Notes: generated by a model from the sequence alone, not told the origin. 64,000 nucleotides of DNA from Acholoe squamosa (GCA_949317995.1 OX439036.1:90433920-90497919); one strand, 5' to 3'. Shown: positions 34,411 to 47,275, counted from the stretch's first letter. Made by a program: numbers and translations.

Positions 34411-37120
34411 CCCCCCCCCCATGCTGGACATGTCACACCAATGCAATGCAGACTAACGAGTAGAATCTTAGTATTGCATATGTGTAGCAGTTTTACATTC
34501 GACCAAGGAAAAAGTACCTAGAGCTATTGTGTGTTTCTTAAAGGTCTAAAGGTCTCAGTGAAGGAAATCCCGCAGAAAAACGGAAGTCATAAACGATTGT
34601 GGTCAGAAGTGAATACTGCAGGCACACTGAATGGTCAATAACCATGTTGAAAATAATGCCAATAAATATAAAACCACTACACATGTTGTTGAAAATTTGC
34701 TGCTTTAGATAAAATACCAGGACGGCATTTCTCAAAGTGCTTACCCATTTTTTCAAGTGTTAGATTGGAAATAATGAATCTACATTTTATTCAGTGCAGC
34801 TTTAGGCAGAATCAGGGTGTTTTTACGCGATAGTCCAGTGCTCAAAATTTTCGTGGTCAATTCATATTTTAAGTCAGCCTATATTATGAAGGAAGGATGT
34901 ATCTATTCATTCTGGGGTGATTTTTAGAAAATGAACATGTTCCAATTGGTGCTATTGCATTTCGCGCTATATTAAGTTATAGTGTGGAACTAATTCCTTC
35001 TATGAGACCTAAAGCATATGGGGTATTAGCATGAAGAATGAAAATACTCCTCAAATCAGTTTTTTTCTATATTAATTATTTAGAGAAGGATTGTTTTTGC
35101 CAAATTCTATGGAAAATACGTTCATAGGTCTCTAAAATGTGTCACAAATCAAGGAAAAATCATCTTTATATTGCTGTCGGAGTGGTCTGCAGGCCGAGCT
35201 GCAGGTTCATTTCAGTCTAGGCCCACGGGCAAAGTGCAGATTATTTTGATAGGCCCAATTTATTTTTAACTTATTCTTAACAGGGTAGGCATATCATATC
35301 TGTATAGTATTGGCCACTTGCTGCTAGTCTAGGTAGTACAGAGAGGAGTTATTGTTGCACTTTGACATATCATCTGTATTAGTTAAGTTAGGGACTGACA
35401 CCACAAATGACATATCTACTGCTTCAAGGAAACTATCTAGGGTATAATATTTTAGGACATTTCCTTGAAATCATCTAGAAATGTAGTATTGTATAACCCA
35501 GTGTCCATGTTACCTACTCTCATAAATCTTCCCAGGCATGACATGTGAATATTGTGAACTTTTTGCAGCGATTTTTATGTATTTTTTACAATTTTTCATA
35601 ATTTGTCAATTATATCGACAGTAAACTGCAGCAAGGACACTTGCACCATATAGAGAAAGATCAAAAGAATAGCCATGCCAAATTTGATAGTCCTAGAGGC
35701 ACTGCTTGTCATGAAAATGACTCAAAGATGAAGAGGGCGGTATCCTTGGCCAGAGACATAGAAATCAGACTGATTTTGGGTATTACTTGGCCCGAAAGGC
35801 ACCATATATCATGAGATAGAGCGGTCCAAGGAGCATAAAACCTAGGGGCCTGTGTAAAAACATCTATTGGATTATAAAATTCTCAATTATAGACAAGACA
35901 TGCGCACAGCCCATTAATAGTAAAGGGTAGAGAACTTGTACTAACTTATAGGCATAGTGTATGGCATATATACCAGAGGGCAGTGAGCTGCTCACAGAAC
36001 AGCTCCATGACATAACGTCTCCTGGCGTGTATGCGGCGTCCAGTTAACATCACTGTGACGGGTCGAGCCCTGAATCGGATACGGAACGGTCGACATTAAA
36101 TACCATGTTGTCGGACGCGCCTGGAGCCACCCATCCAAGTTTGATGAGGCTAGGGCAGTGGCCACGTCCTCCTGAATAATACACAGGAGGAAGCTACCCA
36201 CAGCCTGCCTGGATCTTCTCCTCCAGTGAGCTGGTCGCTGTTTGTGTGCTAACTGGAGAATAACTCACCCACAGTCCCTGCTCGTCACTGGTGGGTGGAT
36301 AAGCTGTGACCTGCGTGACCTGCTGTTATTTGTAGGCAGTCAGCCATGCAGAGGTTTGGCTCTTAGCTACGCTACTAAACAGGCAGATAAATCAGGGATG
36401 TCATTGTATGATGTACTTGTAATACCAATGAATAGGATGTGGAGTTGTTGCTTCCAAAAGTGCATACAGTCGCACACAGCTTCGTACGATATAGAACCTC
36501 AGAGAAGATTATTACGTATCGTCAAGTTTCTATGATTCCCCATAGATCCATAGACGGCCCTGGTCCACTCTAGGCTTAGAGCTTTTGATTTTGAAGGGTA
36601 ACGTTCATAGAACCTCCACATTCCATGAGTTCCATATTCCAAGACAGTAACCAGTACTACTTGCAAGAGCGGACTGTGCATCTTCTCCAACATCCTCGTC
36701 CTTTCTTTGTCAGTTTTGCTTTAAAAGGCCAGTCACCTTTGTCCTGAATTTTGTAATCCCTGTCACTCAGGATTAATGAAATCTGACAGAGTAGGGATCG
36801 AGTTTCTTTGTATTTGATTCGTTTAATTCAGCAGAACCTCACACCGATGAAAAGAAACCCCAGCTATCCTTTTTACAACATCACAGTTTATCACAAGGCA
36901 TTGGGAGCCATTGATTTCCACGGGTAATCACGGCATGGCCTGTTCCTTATTGGATGTGAAAGTAGAAAAAGTACTGAAAATCAATAAGGATATTTTGTAA
37001 GCACTGAGAGCAGTGTCCATTACTGTTTTGAAGCATATTTCATGGTTGGTACACTGAGCCACCAGAGGGACTCCAAAGTCCGGTAGCTCATATACATGTA
37101 TGGTAGTAATACAAGTTAAG
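34411..37120. other. AT-rich non-coding region
   Basis: No exon or delimited repeat was recognised. CCAGAGGGCAG (CTCF-like) near 35974 lies just before GAGCTGCTC at 35985-35993. Confidence 0.4.
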
Positions 37121-38008
37121 GATCCCTGCACTATATATCACATTATAGACCTCTGCACTATATAGCACATTATGGACCCCTGCACTATAATAGCAAATTA
37201 TGGAACCCTGCACTATATAGCACATTATGGACCCCTGTACTATATAGCACATTATGGACCCCTGCACTATATAGCACATTATGGACCCCTGCACTATATA
37301 GCACATTATAGATCGCTGTACTATATAGCACATTATGGACCCCTGTACTATATAGCACATTATAGATCGCTGTACTATATAGCACATTATGGACCCCTGC
37401 ACTATATAGCACATTATAGATCGCTGTACTATATAGCACATTATGGATCTCTGTACTGTAAAGCACATTATGGATCTCTGTACTATATAGCACATTATAG
37501 ATCGCTGTACTATATAGCACATTATAGATCGCTGTACTATATAGCACATTATGTATCTCTGTACTATATAGCACATTATAGATCGCTGTACTATATAGCA
37601 CATTATGGATCTCTGTACTGTAAAGCACATTATGGATCTCTGTACTATATAGCACATTATAGATCGCTGTACTATATAGCACATTATAGATCGCTGTACT
37701 ATATAGCACATTATGGATCTCTGTACTATATAGCACATTATAGATCGCTGTACTATATAGCACATTATGTATCTCTGTACTATATAGCACATTATAGATC
37801 GCTGTACTATATAGCACATTATGGATCTCTGTACTGTAAAGCACATTATGGATCTCTGTACTATATAGCACATTATAGATCGCTGTACTATATAGCACAT
37901 TATAGATCGCTGTACTATATAGCACATTATGGATCTCTGTACTATATAGCACATTATAGATCGCTGTACTATATAGCACATTATGGATCTCTGTACTGTA
38001 TAGCACAT
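37121..38008. repeat. 27 bp minisatellite, about 33 copies, with higher-order repeat
   Basis: The unit is CACTATATAGCACATTATGG plus seven variable bases (for example ACCCCTG or ATCGCTG). The period is exactly 27 bp, a multiple of three. Long frames of roughly 275-330 codons therefore stay open on both strands through the array. Early units carry GGACCCCT, later ones alternate AGATCGCT and GGATCTCT. A marker variant with CTGTAAAGCAC instead of CTATATAGCAC returns after six and then eight units (162 and 216 bp), which shows block duplication. Confidence 0.97.
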
Positions 38009-39212
38009 CCAAATGAAGCTACCAGGGCTTTGCCACATGTAAGTGCTACTCAAGCAAACTGGCAGGATCGTCAAAGTTGTAATGTTACAATGTGACCCTG
38101 TAGACTCATGACTAGAGGCTTTCAGTGTAGCAGACTTTAGTTGGCAGAACAGCTCGTGAATAGTCAGCTTGAGTCAGCCTCCAGCAGAATGGATTGGTGA
38201 CATAGATCACCAACATGGCTCTGCCCGCTGGCAACCGTCATCTCTACTGGGCGACGAAGCCCTGGAAAACGTCGGTGGACGCTAATGAATTATACAAAGG
38301 GGCGTTCAGTCTCAGTAATGACCACCGATTGCCTCCTGTGCCTACCCATTGTGCAGCCACCGAGCTGCACGAACGTGGAGGAGAACCCTGACGCCGTCCC
38401 TCTCACCAGTAAAAGCCATTCCAATATAGTCATTCAGCCGACGAGCCCTGCTATACAATGTGATTTGGACGTCGCTCAAATCATAACGCTCACGCGACCG
38501 TTGGCAGGAAATTAGGAACGAGACGAAGGTGTACCGACAGTGTCTGTGAGGCCAAAACGCCCCATGTTATAAATATACAAACAGCCTCGACAGCACGATT
38601 TGCTCGACGTGTGATTTTACCAGGCGATAACACTGGGTGGGTAAGGGAAGGCGTAGGCGCTTATATTGTGCCGGCCACGATGTGTACTGGAGAGGGGAGG
38701 AGAAATCCCAGTCTGCCAATCCGTCCTCGGTTGTTTTGAGACGTCTCATGGAAAATGTATCAGCGTCATTTGTCACCAGCTAGGTGGGCCCTCCTGGGAA
38801 GCCCCCACCCTGGCCGTGCTGCACGGGCTGATGCTGCAACTGATCATCACTTGGTACACAGTGTGATCGGGGATCTTCATGTCCTATCTGGCCGCCAAGT
38901 GATTGAATATGCTCTTTGTCGCAATGGGCAAGCCATCATAGAAGCAGCAATGGGAATGTGCTCTGGGTGGTAGTAATGGCTGCAAATAGACAGCCTGAAA
39001 TATGGTGGCAAAAGCAAATAGAAGCAACAACCCCCATCTGTCTGTTGGGAGAGGAGGGCATATTTCCACATTGTCAGCTCCAATCGGTGATCGGGCAGCC
39101 CCGAATAAAAGCACTGAAATGTGGTGATAGATGTTTTTGTGCAAATCTGTTGAGCCCAGCTGTGTGTTGTGCTCAGTGGGTCACAACCTTCCGGTTATGT
39201 GTTTGCCGCATG

Positions 39213-39215
<3 letters not shown>
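38009..39215. other. Non-coding region with one weak ORF candidate
   Basis: A 58-codon frame at 38215-38391 has strong start context (CAACATGGC) but no recognised family and no clear donor. The overlapping frame at 38285-38515 is also unrecognised. Confidence 0.3.

Positions 39216-39272
<57 letters not shown>
39216..39272 (+). repeat. (GA)n microsatellite
   Basis: About 55 bases of uninterrupted GA repeat. It is complementary to the (TC)n tract 260 bp downstream. Confidence 0.97.
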
Positions 39273-39275
<3 letters not shown>

Positions 39276-39519
39276 GGATGATGAGAGATGGTGTTACTAA
39301 TAAAAGAGTGAGGGGCAACAGAGGCAGAGGCAGGTGAAATCAAAAACCTGTTGACGTACCAGAAATGTTAGATGTAATTCAGCTGTAAAGGACAGAATGT
39401 TCAATTTTGTGGCGTGGGTTGTGATGTACGTATGGTACATTTCCTTTTGCCCATCCATACCAACCTTTTCTAACTTATAACCCCCATTCTTTTCACTATG
39501 TCTTCCCTATCCTTCTCCT

Positions 39520-39578
<59 letters not shown>

Positions 39579-39602
39579 ACTAAAATTCTCTTCCCCCCCC
39601 CC
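39520..39602 (+). repeat. Poly-C, (TC)22 and poly-C block
   Basis: Ten or so C are followed by about 44 bases of pure TC (39531-39574), then a short spacer and another C run near 39594-39602. The all-pyrimidine strand is compatible with triplex (H-DNA) formation. Confidence 0.95.
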
Positions 39603-42600
39603 TTTCTCTCTTTATAGAAGATTCAGGCAAAGTGAAAGTGCCATGTTGAGGCAGGCCTTTTGCAGGTTGGGAATTTGAGAGGGTAAAAGAGGACACCTCT
39701 CAGTAACTAGAACATGTCCCAGCAGCAACCAGCTGCAATAGAGCTCCACCCACCCATGTAGCCGTCCACCTACCACTTGTTTTCCCGCTGAGTGCAATTC
39801 ATTGGGAGACAGCCTCTTAATTGGGTTAGGATTCACAGCGGCCTGTTGTACTATCTCACACCCAATTCCTCGCCATCCTATTTTGTGGTTATTTCGCTTG
39901 GCTTGACAGACAAACAGACAGAGGACACACTGAAATGAGCCCACACAGGCATTGCCCGCCTCCCTAGCAGTGACCAGTGGCACACACATACTGATAAGAA
40001 CAGAGAGAGGGTGTGTGGCTCTGTGATCTAAAGGTTTAGTACAGCAGGAAACCATCCCTGCCCCCTTGGCTCCCAATGCCTTGTGATAAACTGCAACCAG
40101 AGGCCTTTGAAGTAACTAGCCAAGGCAAGGCCAGCACGAAGAGCATCACGGACTTGGCATTTATTCTTCATCATATACATTGAAGACATTAGTGGTGACC
40201 CTATAATGGGATGGGGGAAATGTCCGCCCCCTCATACTACCATTATTACCATGGCTTTACATTATTGAATTGCATTGGGACTGTGTGATTGAATAAGATT
40301 GGGGCTCCTGCAGTCTCAGCCCCAACTGTTGATTGGCGCTAACTATCCATGTAAATAGGCAGTCGAAGTCGAACCACAGGTAACTATAGTATACATCCAG
40401 TATAGGCCTTCTTGTCTATACAAGGTAATACTGTAGGGCACAACAAAAAGCGTTGCACTGTTTATTTACGTGGACGGGCTGACAGTGTGTAGTTCCATGT
40501 AAGACAGGGGTGAAAGGTACAGTTAAATATACGGTCTATATTGGTCTGTCACTAAAACATCCCTGTGGCATCGCCTGTTGCACATGATTGTTAAGTACGT
40601 TTGTACCTTTATTGGATTCCCAAAGTGCTGCATTTACCAACATCCCAATGTTCGACTGGTTCTTGCCAAAAGGAAAGTTCTCTAACATTGCCCCAACACC
40701 TGCCTATATACGATATAAGAGTAAAAACATATTGCTTGGTGCTAATGTATGTACTGTGATGGAAAGTAGTGTAATGGCTTCGCTAGAGGCGATACGCCCA
40801 GTGGAGAGCCACGAGGATGCCAAGGACGCCAGCCAAAGAGGAAGTGGGAGGGGGACAGCAATGTGAATGGGGCTGCTGGACGCCATCCAGGAGGGTCTTG
40901 CCAAAAAGAAAACGTGAACCCAAAAGGAAAACGTGCACGTTTTTGTGTTGCTAAATGATTGTTAGGATAAACGTTTATATGAAACGTACACTTCTTCTTA
41001 CAACTTTAAAAGAGTTTTCCATTGAATCTGCTGTACTTTCTTTGTCAATACAATGAAAAAGAGTTGGGCCATATACGTTTTCCTCAGCATTCTTTGAAAA
41101 GATTCACAGACATACATCCTCGTTTGCCTTTGGCAAGACCCTCCTGGCTGGCTCCTGTACAGCCTCCGGTAGGTTTGTGCTTTGTGCTTAACGGTACTCT
41201 ACTTGCTATATGAGACATGACCGAGGTTATGATGCACGTGAGTCAGGCTCAGGGAAGGCGCGTCAGCGAATCAGGCAACTCAGGAGTAGGGCTTGGACCA
41301 CATGCCAGTGGTCGAAGCCAGTCATTGTATGATACTACATTGATCACCCCTCCAACCTTAACCTCATGGCCAGGGATCCCATCCCCAACTGTCTGGGCTT
41401 GGTACCGGCTGTCTTGCTCGGCGCCGGCCGATTGCATGGGAAGCACTTTAATTGGCATAGATCTGATGACCAGGAGCTAGCGGCACGGCACGGCCAGTGG
41501 TCAGGCGCGCTTATCACTGGCACCATGGGCTCTGCGGCCATGCCCTGGCCACGGCAGTACTATGTGGGGCCAGGAGGTGTGTGCAAGGCCTGGCATGGAA
41601 TGGAAGCCACCCAGTCGTTTACTATTGATTCCATCCAGGCGCCACGGCCATGGCAATCTACTCTCTCTCATTCGACTCAGCTTTGGCCAGGCCTCCTTTT
41701 CATCTTTCCATTCAGACTGAGGCACTGCAGCAAGAAGTGAATTTGAATGTTTTGGTTACGGAAGAAAGGCGTTGGGCCCGCCGTCGTTTCACCAGAGCTA
41801 TTTTTCCTCCATCGATTTTCTCTAACCACGCTCTACTTCAGTCCCAGTCCCCGATAGACGCTCAATACATCATAGGGACCGTGATTTCTACGAGGATGCT
41901 CGTTTTGTAATCCAGAGGGAAAACTGCACCCCACCCTCCCACCATCCAACTCAACATCACTTCTGTAGTACCAGCACACACAGCGTCAGCCATCAGCACC
42001 TGGGTTCTTGTTTGCTGAACTGTCAGGTTTAGCTTACTAAAGAAACACACCATGTGTTCAGCAATGGAAGAGGGTTGCAATTATTCAAATTGACTCACTC
42101 CTCATAACATGATAGGATAATTAAATCTCATGTCATGGATGATAGGTTGCAGAACCACACGAACCCCATAGTTTTAGCTTTCCATGTATCGTGCCATTAA
42201 TTTGTGGAAAAATAACAATCCGTCATTTGTTTTCAAATTCTGTTCTCGGAGGAGACAACAAAGTAACGAATATTAGTTTAGTCATGCAACAACTTTAGAT
42301 AGTAATGTAGTAGATGCTAGTCTTATTCCATGTTAAAGAAAATCTGTCCTTATTCCCAAATGATTTCCAAATGCCCCGTCCCTAATAGAGTTCTTTGCCC
42401 ATATATTTTTCTGAACAAATATGAAAGTAATCATGTTTGAGTGCATGCAAAATGTGTCTAGGATGCAAGGCTTCCATGTCTCTACTCTGGGCAGGAGTCA
42501 TCCAGTACATTGATTGGTTAGACTTAGTAGGGATGTAATCCTGCTTCTATGGACCTTAATTCCTTAGCACAGTGTGCTTTTACATATACACCATCCTGAG

Positions 42601-43682
42601 AGTATAGGGAAGGAGAGGCCTGTGCATGGGAAGGCATTAAAACAGTCTCAAACAAGCTGGGTCTGTGCACCTAATCTGTGGTGTGGAGGGAACCTGATCT
42701 AAAAGCACCAGGTTCACACGCTACTTTATGGTCTATTTTCACATCATTGGCCACAATTTGCAGTATTCCTTATGCCTTATAAAGGTTTTGGCATGTCCGA
42801 AATGTGCACGACAAAAACAACTCAGGACAAACTTTAGAAGCACTCGTCCATAGATATGTGTGATAGGGTGATGAAATGGTATACACTTGAATTGTGGACA
42901 AATTCATGGAAGTTGGTTAACCATATCGCAAAGGTTGACTGGCTCTTGTCCACCCCGTGGAGGAAAGGGGTAAAAAGTGGCTGCTTCTGACTGTGAGCAA
43001 GGCTGGTATGCATTTGATGATGATGCTTGTTACTGGGGGCCGTGTTTGGCTGTGATAGTGGGCGCGCCCCTCCTACCACCCCAATCTTGAACTGCAATAA
43101 GCCTGATCATTTTTCTCCTGCTCTCTCAGAGGCTATTGTATGTTTCCCGCCAGGCCTGCTGCTACCAGTGGCTTGGCAGTAAAGATCAGGCATAATGGCG
43201 TCCAGACTAGGCGAGAGCTCAGCTTACAACGAATACTACCTCCTATATCACCTAGCTCAGGTTTTCCCCCACTCAGCATACCTTGGGGGTAAACAGCGAG
43301 AAATAACACCAGGACGGGAGGCTGGTAAAGTAAAGCTGGAGAATACTATGGTTTTACGCCATATAGATTCAAACAACTATGGGTATTTTGCTCCACATAC
43401 TAATTTTTGTTGGATTGCAAGAAAAACTGTTATTAGTTTATGGCTCGGTGTAATTGTAAATTAAGTACACCATAGCAAAGAGAAGACAGGAACTTCCATT
43501 GATTAATGTGAAATAATAAGAACACAATTTTGTTCTCTAGCACAGTCTGGTGTTCCCATTCTTATGATGATGTTCCTTCGGTGATTATTACAGCCATTAT
43601 TGAGCGTGATAAACTAGGTGTGGGATAGAAGCAGTCGCCTATGGTTAATTAGGTTTATTCTCGGTAGTAGGGACATGTTCAT
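39603..43682. other. Non-coding region, no confident gene
   Basis: A 154-codon minus-strand frame (39612-40076) is the longest outside repeats but has no domain signature. A GC-rich patch lies at 41370-41660. A good pyrimidine tract with CTCTCTCAG ends at 43129, followed by a 53-codon open stretch (43131-43292) without a recognised family. Confidence 0.35.
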
Positions 43683-44048
43683 GAGGCCAAGAAAAAAATT
43701 GTGTGTTTCCAGTAACATGATCCAAATGTCCAGGGTCGGTAGGTCGGGTTTTATTTTTTGTTTTGTTTTTTACATTTATATAGGAAATGATAGGGCACAT
43801 ATCAATGGGTGTATCAAATTCTTTGATCTCATTATAAAATAATGATGGGAAGATGACAACTGTGAGAGAGGGGAAGAACACAAAAGGGATACAGGAAAAA
43901 TCCTCAGAGAGTAATGAAAAATTTCTTTAATATATGAAAATATTAGACAAAATTCTTCAAAATCAATTAAAAAAGTGTTTTTTTTTCTTTCCCTTTTTTG
44001 CTAGGGTCGGTTGGGTTACTGGAAACAAACCTTTTTTTTATTTGGCCT
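43683..44048. mobile_element. 366 bp TIR element
   Basis: The left end AGGCCAAGAAAAAAATTG continues to TGTTTCCAGTAAC. The right end, reverse-complemented, begins AGGCCAAATAAAAAAAGG and reaches TGTTTCCAGTAAC. A GGGTCGGT word follows inside each end. No coding region. The superfamily is not assigned. Confidence 0.65.
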
Positions 44049-44124
44049 GAATATAAGATTAATGCTAACAGACTGGTGTGTACAGAATAGAGGAATTCTT
44101 GAAAACAACTAGGAAGATCAACTT

Positions 44125-44770
44125 CTGGAGGTTAATTCAAAAGGTCCTGGGATTTCTACCCCTGCGATCTTAGCGTAGGCACATATCATAAGACCTAGCC
44201 AGTATACCCTATCTAATGCAGTGGTTGCAGGCCAGTCAGGCACAGTGAGTCCTGAGATCCCTTCACTATTCCTTTTCCAGCTGTAAGATCACTGCAATCT
44301 TAGTGAAATAATTGCATAGTGGTTTCACCTGAGTACAAGAGCACTCACAGGAAACACTCCTGCTGCCAAGAGTAAATGTCCCTGCTGTATACATATAGAG
44401 AGGAGGGAGGACATTTGCTGAGAGTCCTTGATGGCTCTTCAGGCTACTCAGGCATGAAGTGCACTTGAATACTGTACAAGGTCAATTGCACCCTATATTC
44501 TATAAGTAGCTTATATAGGAAAGGGGAATGAATGCTTGTATAATGACTCTTGTGAGAAGGAGTGTTTCCACTGTTATTCTTTTACTATGGGCCCCTTGCC
44601 CCTGGGCACAGCATGTTCTACTTGGAATGGTGTAGGAGGGCTGAGGCTAAGATCACTGCGATCTTAGTGCTGGCTGTGAAAAGGCAAGATAGTCTAAGCC
44701 TTGGATAAGGCAGAATAATTCCTAAGATCGCTGAGGTAGCGATCCCAGGACCTTTTGAATTAACCTCCTG
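44125..44770. mobile_element. 646 bp TIR element with repeated AAGATC(A/G)CTGC(G/A)ATCTTAG palindromes
   Basis: The left end CTGGAGGTTAATTCAAAAGG continues into TCCTGGGA. The right end is its reverse complement with one early mismatch (CAGGAGG). Similarity continues to about 50 bp. GCGATCTTAGCG near the left end, two interior AAGATCACTGC(A/G)ATCTTAGTG copies (about 44287 and 44650) and AAGATCGCTGAGGTAGCGATC at the right end make a spaced set of palindromic sites. Superfamily unassigned. Confidence 0.75.
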
Positions 44771-45181
44771 GTTAAACAACTGAAAATCAAAGGATGCTTT
44801 AGGTGTTTGTGTCTCAAGATTCTACAATCACACTCCGTCAAGATGCATCTAAACTTTATGAATCTAGGCAATGTGCACAACCTGCAATTAGGCTGTGCAA
44901 AATCGTGAGAACTTGAGAAATGGCATACTGACATGTTCTTTCAACAAAGATATGGCTTCCCTCGAACTTGGCTCTTATTTCGATGGTCGTCGCCAAACTT
45001 AATACCGGGCTGGCAATGTGACTAGAATAGCACCTTTTGTGGACGAGCCGGGAAGGAATCTCAAGCTGATGGACTTCTTCCTCCAGGGAGCTATGGTCAA
45101 TATTCATTTGGTGAGGAGATCGTTGATATGTGTGTGGGGAGCGACTTGTGCACCTCGACCCAAACCAACATGGTCATGCAC
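44771..45181. other. Non-coding region
   Basis: No feature recognised. Confidence 0.4.
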
Positions 45182-45185
45182 TTAA

Positions 45186-45407
45186 CTCTTTAAGTGCCTC
45201 CTGGTCCTTGTTCCTTGTTCCTCATTATGTATGAATGCAGTCGACATGCCAGCACTGTATTGGTACATCGTGACGACCATTTCAGAGCGCATAAATGGCA
45301 TATGGTCTGTATGATGCATGAATGCAAACCTGGCGAGTGGGCTGTATCAATGCATCATAAAGCCCAATGAACACAGTGCATGAAATCACCTTCTGCCCCT
45401 TCAAGGG
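45186..45407. mobile_element. TTAA-type MITE copy 12
   Basis: TTAA (45182-45185) precedes CTCTTTAAGTGCC. The right end CCCCTTCAAGGG is followed by TTAG, one change from TTAA. The interior words CCAGCACTGTATTGGTACAT and TGATGCATGAATGC match the family. 222 bp. Confidence 0.7.
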
Positions 45408-46413
45408 TTAGAGGATTGGAAGGCACTCTTGGTACAGACTCCGGTACCATTCATCTATATGGACACCGCGTTGTGGATAGGCGTTCGGGCAAGGTATCGC
45501 CAAGTCAGAAGCAAAATAACGATTATTCAGCTTTCAGGCTTGATTCAGGTACCCTAAATGACAATAACTTCCCGCTGCCTTGCATCAGCACTAATGAAAC
45601 TGTGACCCCAGCCTATCACTAAGCTTCCAGCTTTCACCCTTCTGATCTCATCTAGTGCCCATATATAAGAAGGGGCTTGCAGAAAAAAAAAAAAAAATAC
45701 TGACTTGTCAGTGTAAAAGAAACAAGGCAAATCTTATCAAACTGACTCGCCGGCGTAGGGTCTTGGTTCATATGGGCAATTTGTTATATGAAACCTGAAA
45801 AATGTGCATTATCACCCGACTCCTGATAAACGTATAAAAGTATTGCCATGTTGTTAGGATGGTAGCAGGTCAATTCTTTGACAATTTCTCAAGACTTGTC
45901 CATATTATGAGATGGTTACTGAGTACCGATAGACCCTATTTTCAATGTTTTGAACAATGGTGGCATCTGGAAGTGAAGGTCTCCCATTCCAGGTCCATCT
46001 AGCAGACAGAGGAGAGGTTGAGGCAATGTTTCCACATCCCTGCAGCTCTTCAGACCACAACCAATGTCACAGTCTGGAAAACCGCCTCCAGACTTTTTTT
46101 TATCCCCAACTCAATTTCGTCAGGGGAAATTTCGCTCTCGAAATTCTGACAGGCCGCGTGGTTTATGGACGATGGGACGATTGTCAAATTTACTGACATT
46201 TTCTTATCTCTCGTGGCGTTAGGAGTAGTCACAGAGCTACTCCGGTCCAGGAACACACAGTTTTAGCTATGCACTAATAACAACATGGAATGTGAGGAAA
46301 GGTACCCATGCGGACTTACTGAGGAATTACAGCCGGTCTGTTGATTATATCCACCTCTCCTAACAGGATGCTCTTACCAGGCAAGGTTTTACTGGGGAAT
46401 CGCTAACAGTGCA
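45408..46413. other. Non-coding region
   Basis: A 15-base poly-A at 45683-45697 may be a retroposon tail, but no body was identified upstream. No gene recognised. Confidence 0.35.
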
Positions 46414-46417
46414 TTAA

Positions 46418-46650
46418 CTCTTTAAAGGCAGCATGCAGGATACCATATTAAAGTATGTGCAAGATGCATGACTGCAGACCTAGACCTCCTTCACCAATTT
46501 ATAAGGCTATATTCATGCATCATGCCAACCCTCCAGGGTAGATAAAATGATGAAGGATTGACATGATGCACCAATACTATTTCTGTATCGGTACATTATG
46601 AAGACAAAGGAGCATGAAACCAGGGCATGAATTAGCCCTTAACAGCTTCA
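46418..46650. mobile_element. TTAA-type MITE copy 13
   Basis: TTAA (46414-46417) precedes CTCTTTAAAGGCAGC. The interior has TTCATGCATCATGCCAACCC, ATGATGCACCAATAC and GAAGACAAAGGAGCATGAAA. The right end AGCCCTTAACAG is mutated. Confidence 0.65.
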
Positions 46651-46997
46651 GCAATACAATCCATTGTTATCTTCTTGTGCTACTGCATTATAATACCTGT
46701 AAATGAGGCCTTGCATTAGGATGTCTGAAGATACACACTTCCGATCTTGTAACATATGGAATTTTCCATAAATACATTTGGAATATGACCGGTGAGCAGT
46801 ATATTGGATTGGGTCAAAGCGTCGGCCTCGCCCCCACAGTGACATTCCATTAGAGGCGTGCGATGCGATCCCCCAATGGTGCCCCGGCCCAGGTCCAAAG
46901 GTGAGAGCCTGGTTATAGTTGTCCAGCTGGTGGGTAACCCGGCCCAACTTTGCACGCCATTGTGCATTCATTGTTGTGACACGCCTCTGGTCTAAAT

Positions 46998-47232
46998 CTT
47001 CAAGGGCCGCAAAATGTCTCGGAATCGATGCTCCTTGGCGGTCTTAATGCACCAATGTGATGCTGGCAAGCCTACATCCCAGCACTGCATTGGATAATAC
47101 TGAAAGGCCAAATACCATTAACGGCATATGAGTGAAATGATACATGAATGTGGCCCTGGCGAGTTACTCATGCATCATGATGTTAAGAAGGTATGAAGCA
47201 TTCATGCATCATACAGCCTCCATAGGTCTAAG
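46998..47232. mobile_element. TTAA-type MITE copy 14
   Basis: It contains TGCACCAATGTGATGCTGGC, CAGCACTGCATTGGATAATA, GATACATGAATGTGGCCCTG and ATTCATGCATCATACAGCC in family order. Ends are decayed (CTTCAAGGGCC on the left). Confidence 0.5.
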
Positions 47233-47244
47233 GGCCACCCGGCC

Positions 47245-47275
47245 GAAGCCACTGCCGAAGCCATTGTGGAAGCCA
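47245..47275 (+). repeat. Three GAAGCCA words at exact 12 bp spacing
   Basis: GAAGCCA starts at 47245, 47257 and 47269. The interval bases are CTGCC and TTGTG. Confidence 0.8.

Noticed and set aside
37172-38095. Open frames of roughly 275-330 codons on both strands
   Set aside because: They follow from a 27 bp tandem unit with no stop; no domain and no codon bias are seen.
38356-38403. A VEENPD motif resembling the 2A ribosome-skipping peptide (D(V/I)ExNPGP)
   Set aside because: The essential NPGP is absent (NPDA here), and the frame lies in an unrecognised short ORF.
39612-40076. A 154-codon minus-strand frame
   Set aside because: No recognisable domain, no splice or promoter context, and it borders pyrimidine repeats. 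Chance is likely in 64 kb.
43130-43292. Possible exon after CTCTCTCAG
   Set aside because: The acceptor is fair, but the 53-codon open stretch has no homologue and no donor; left as a remark only.
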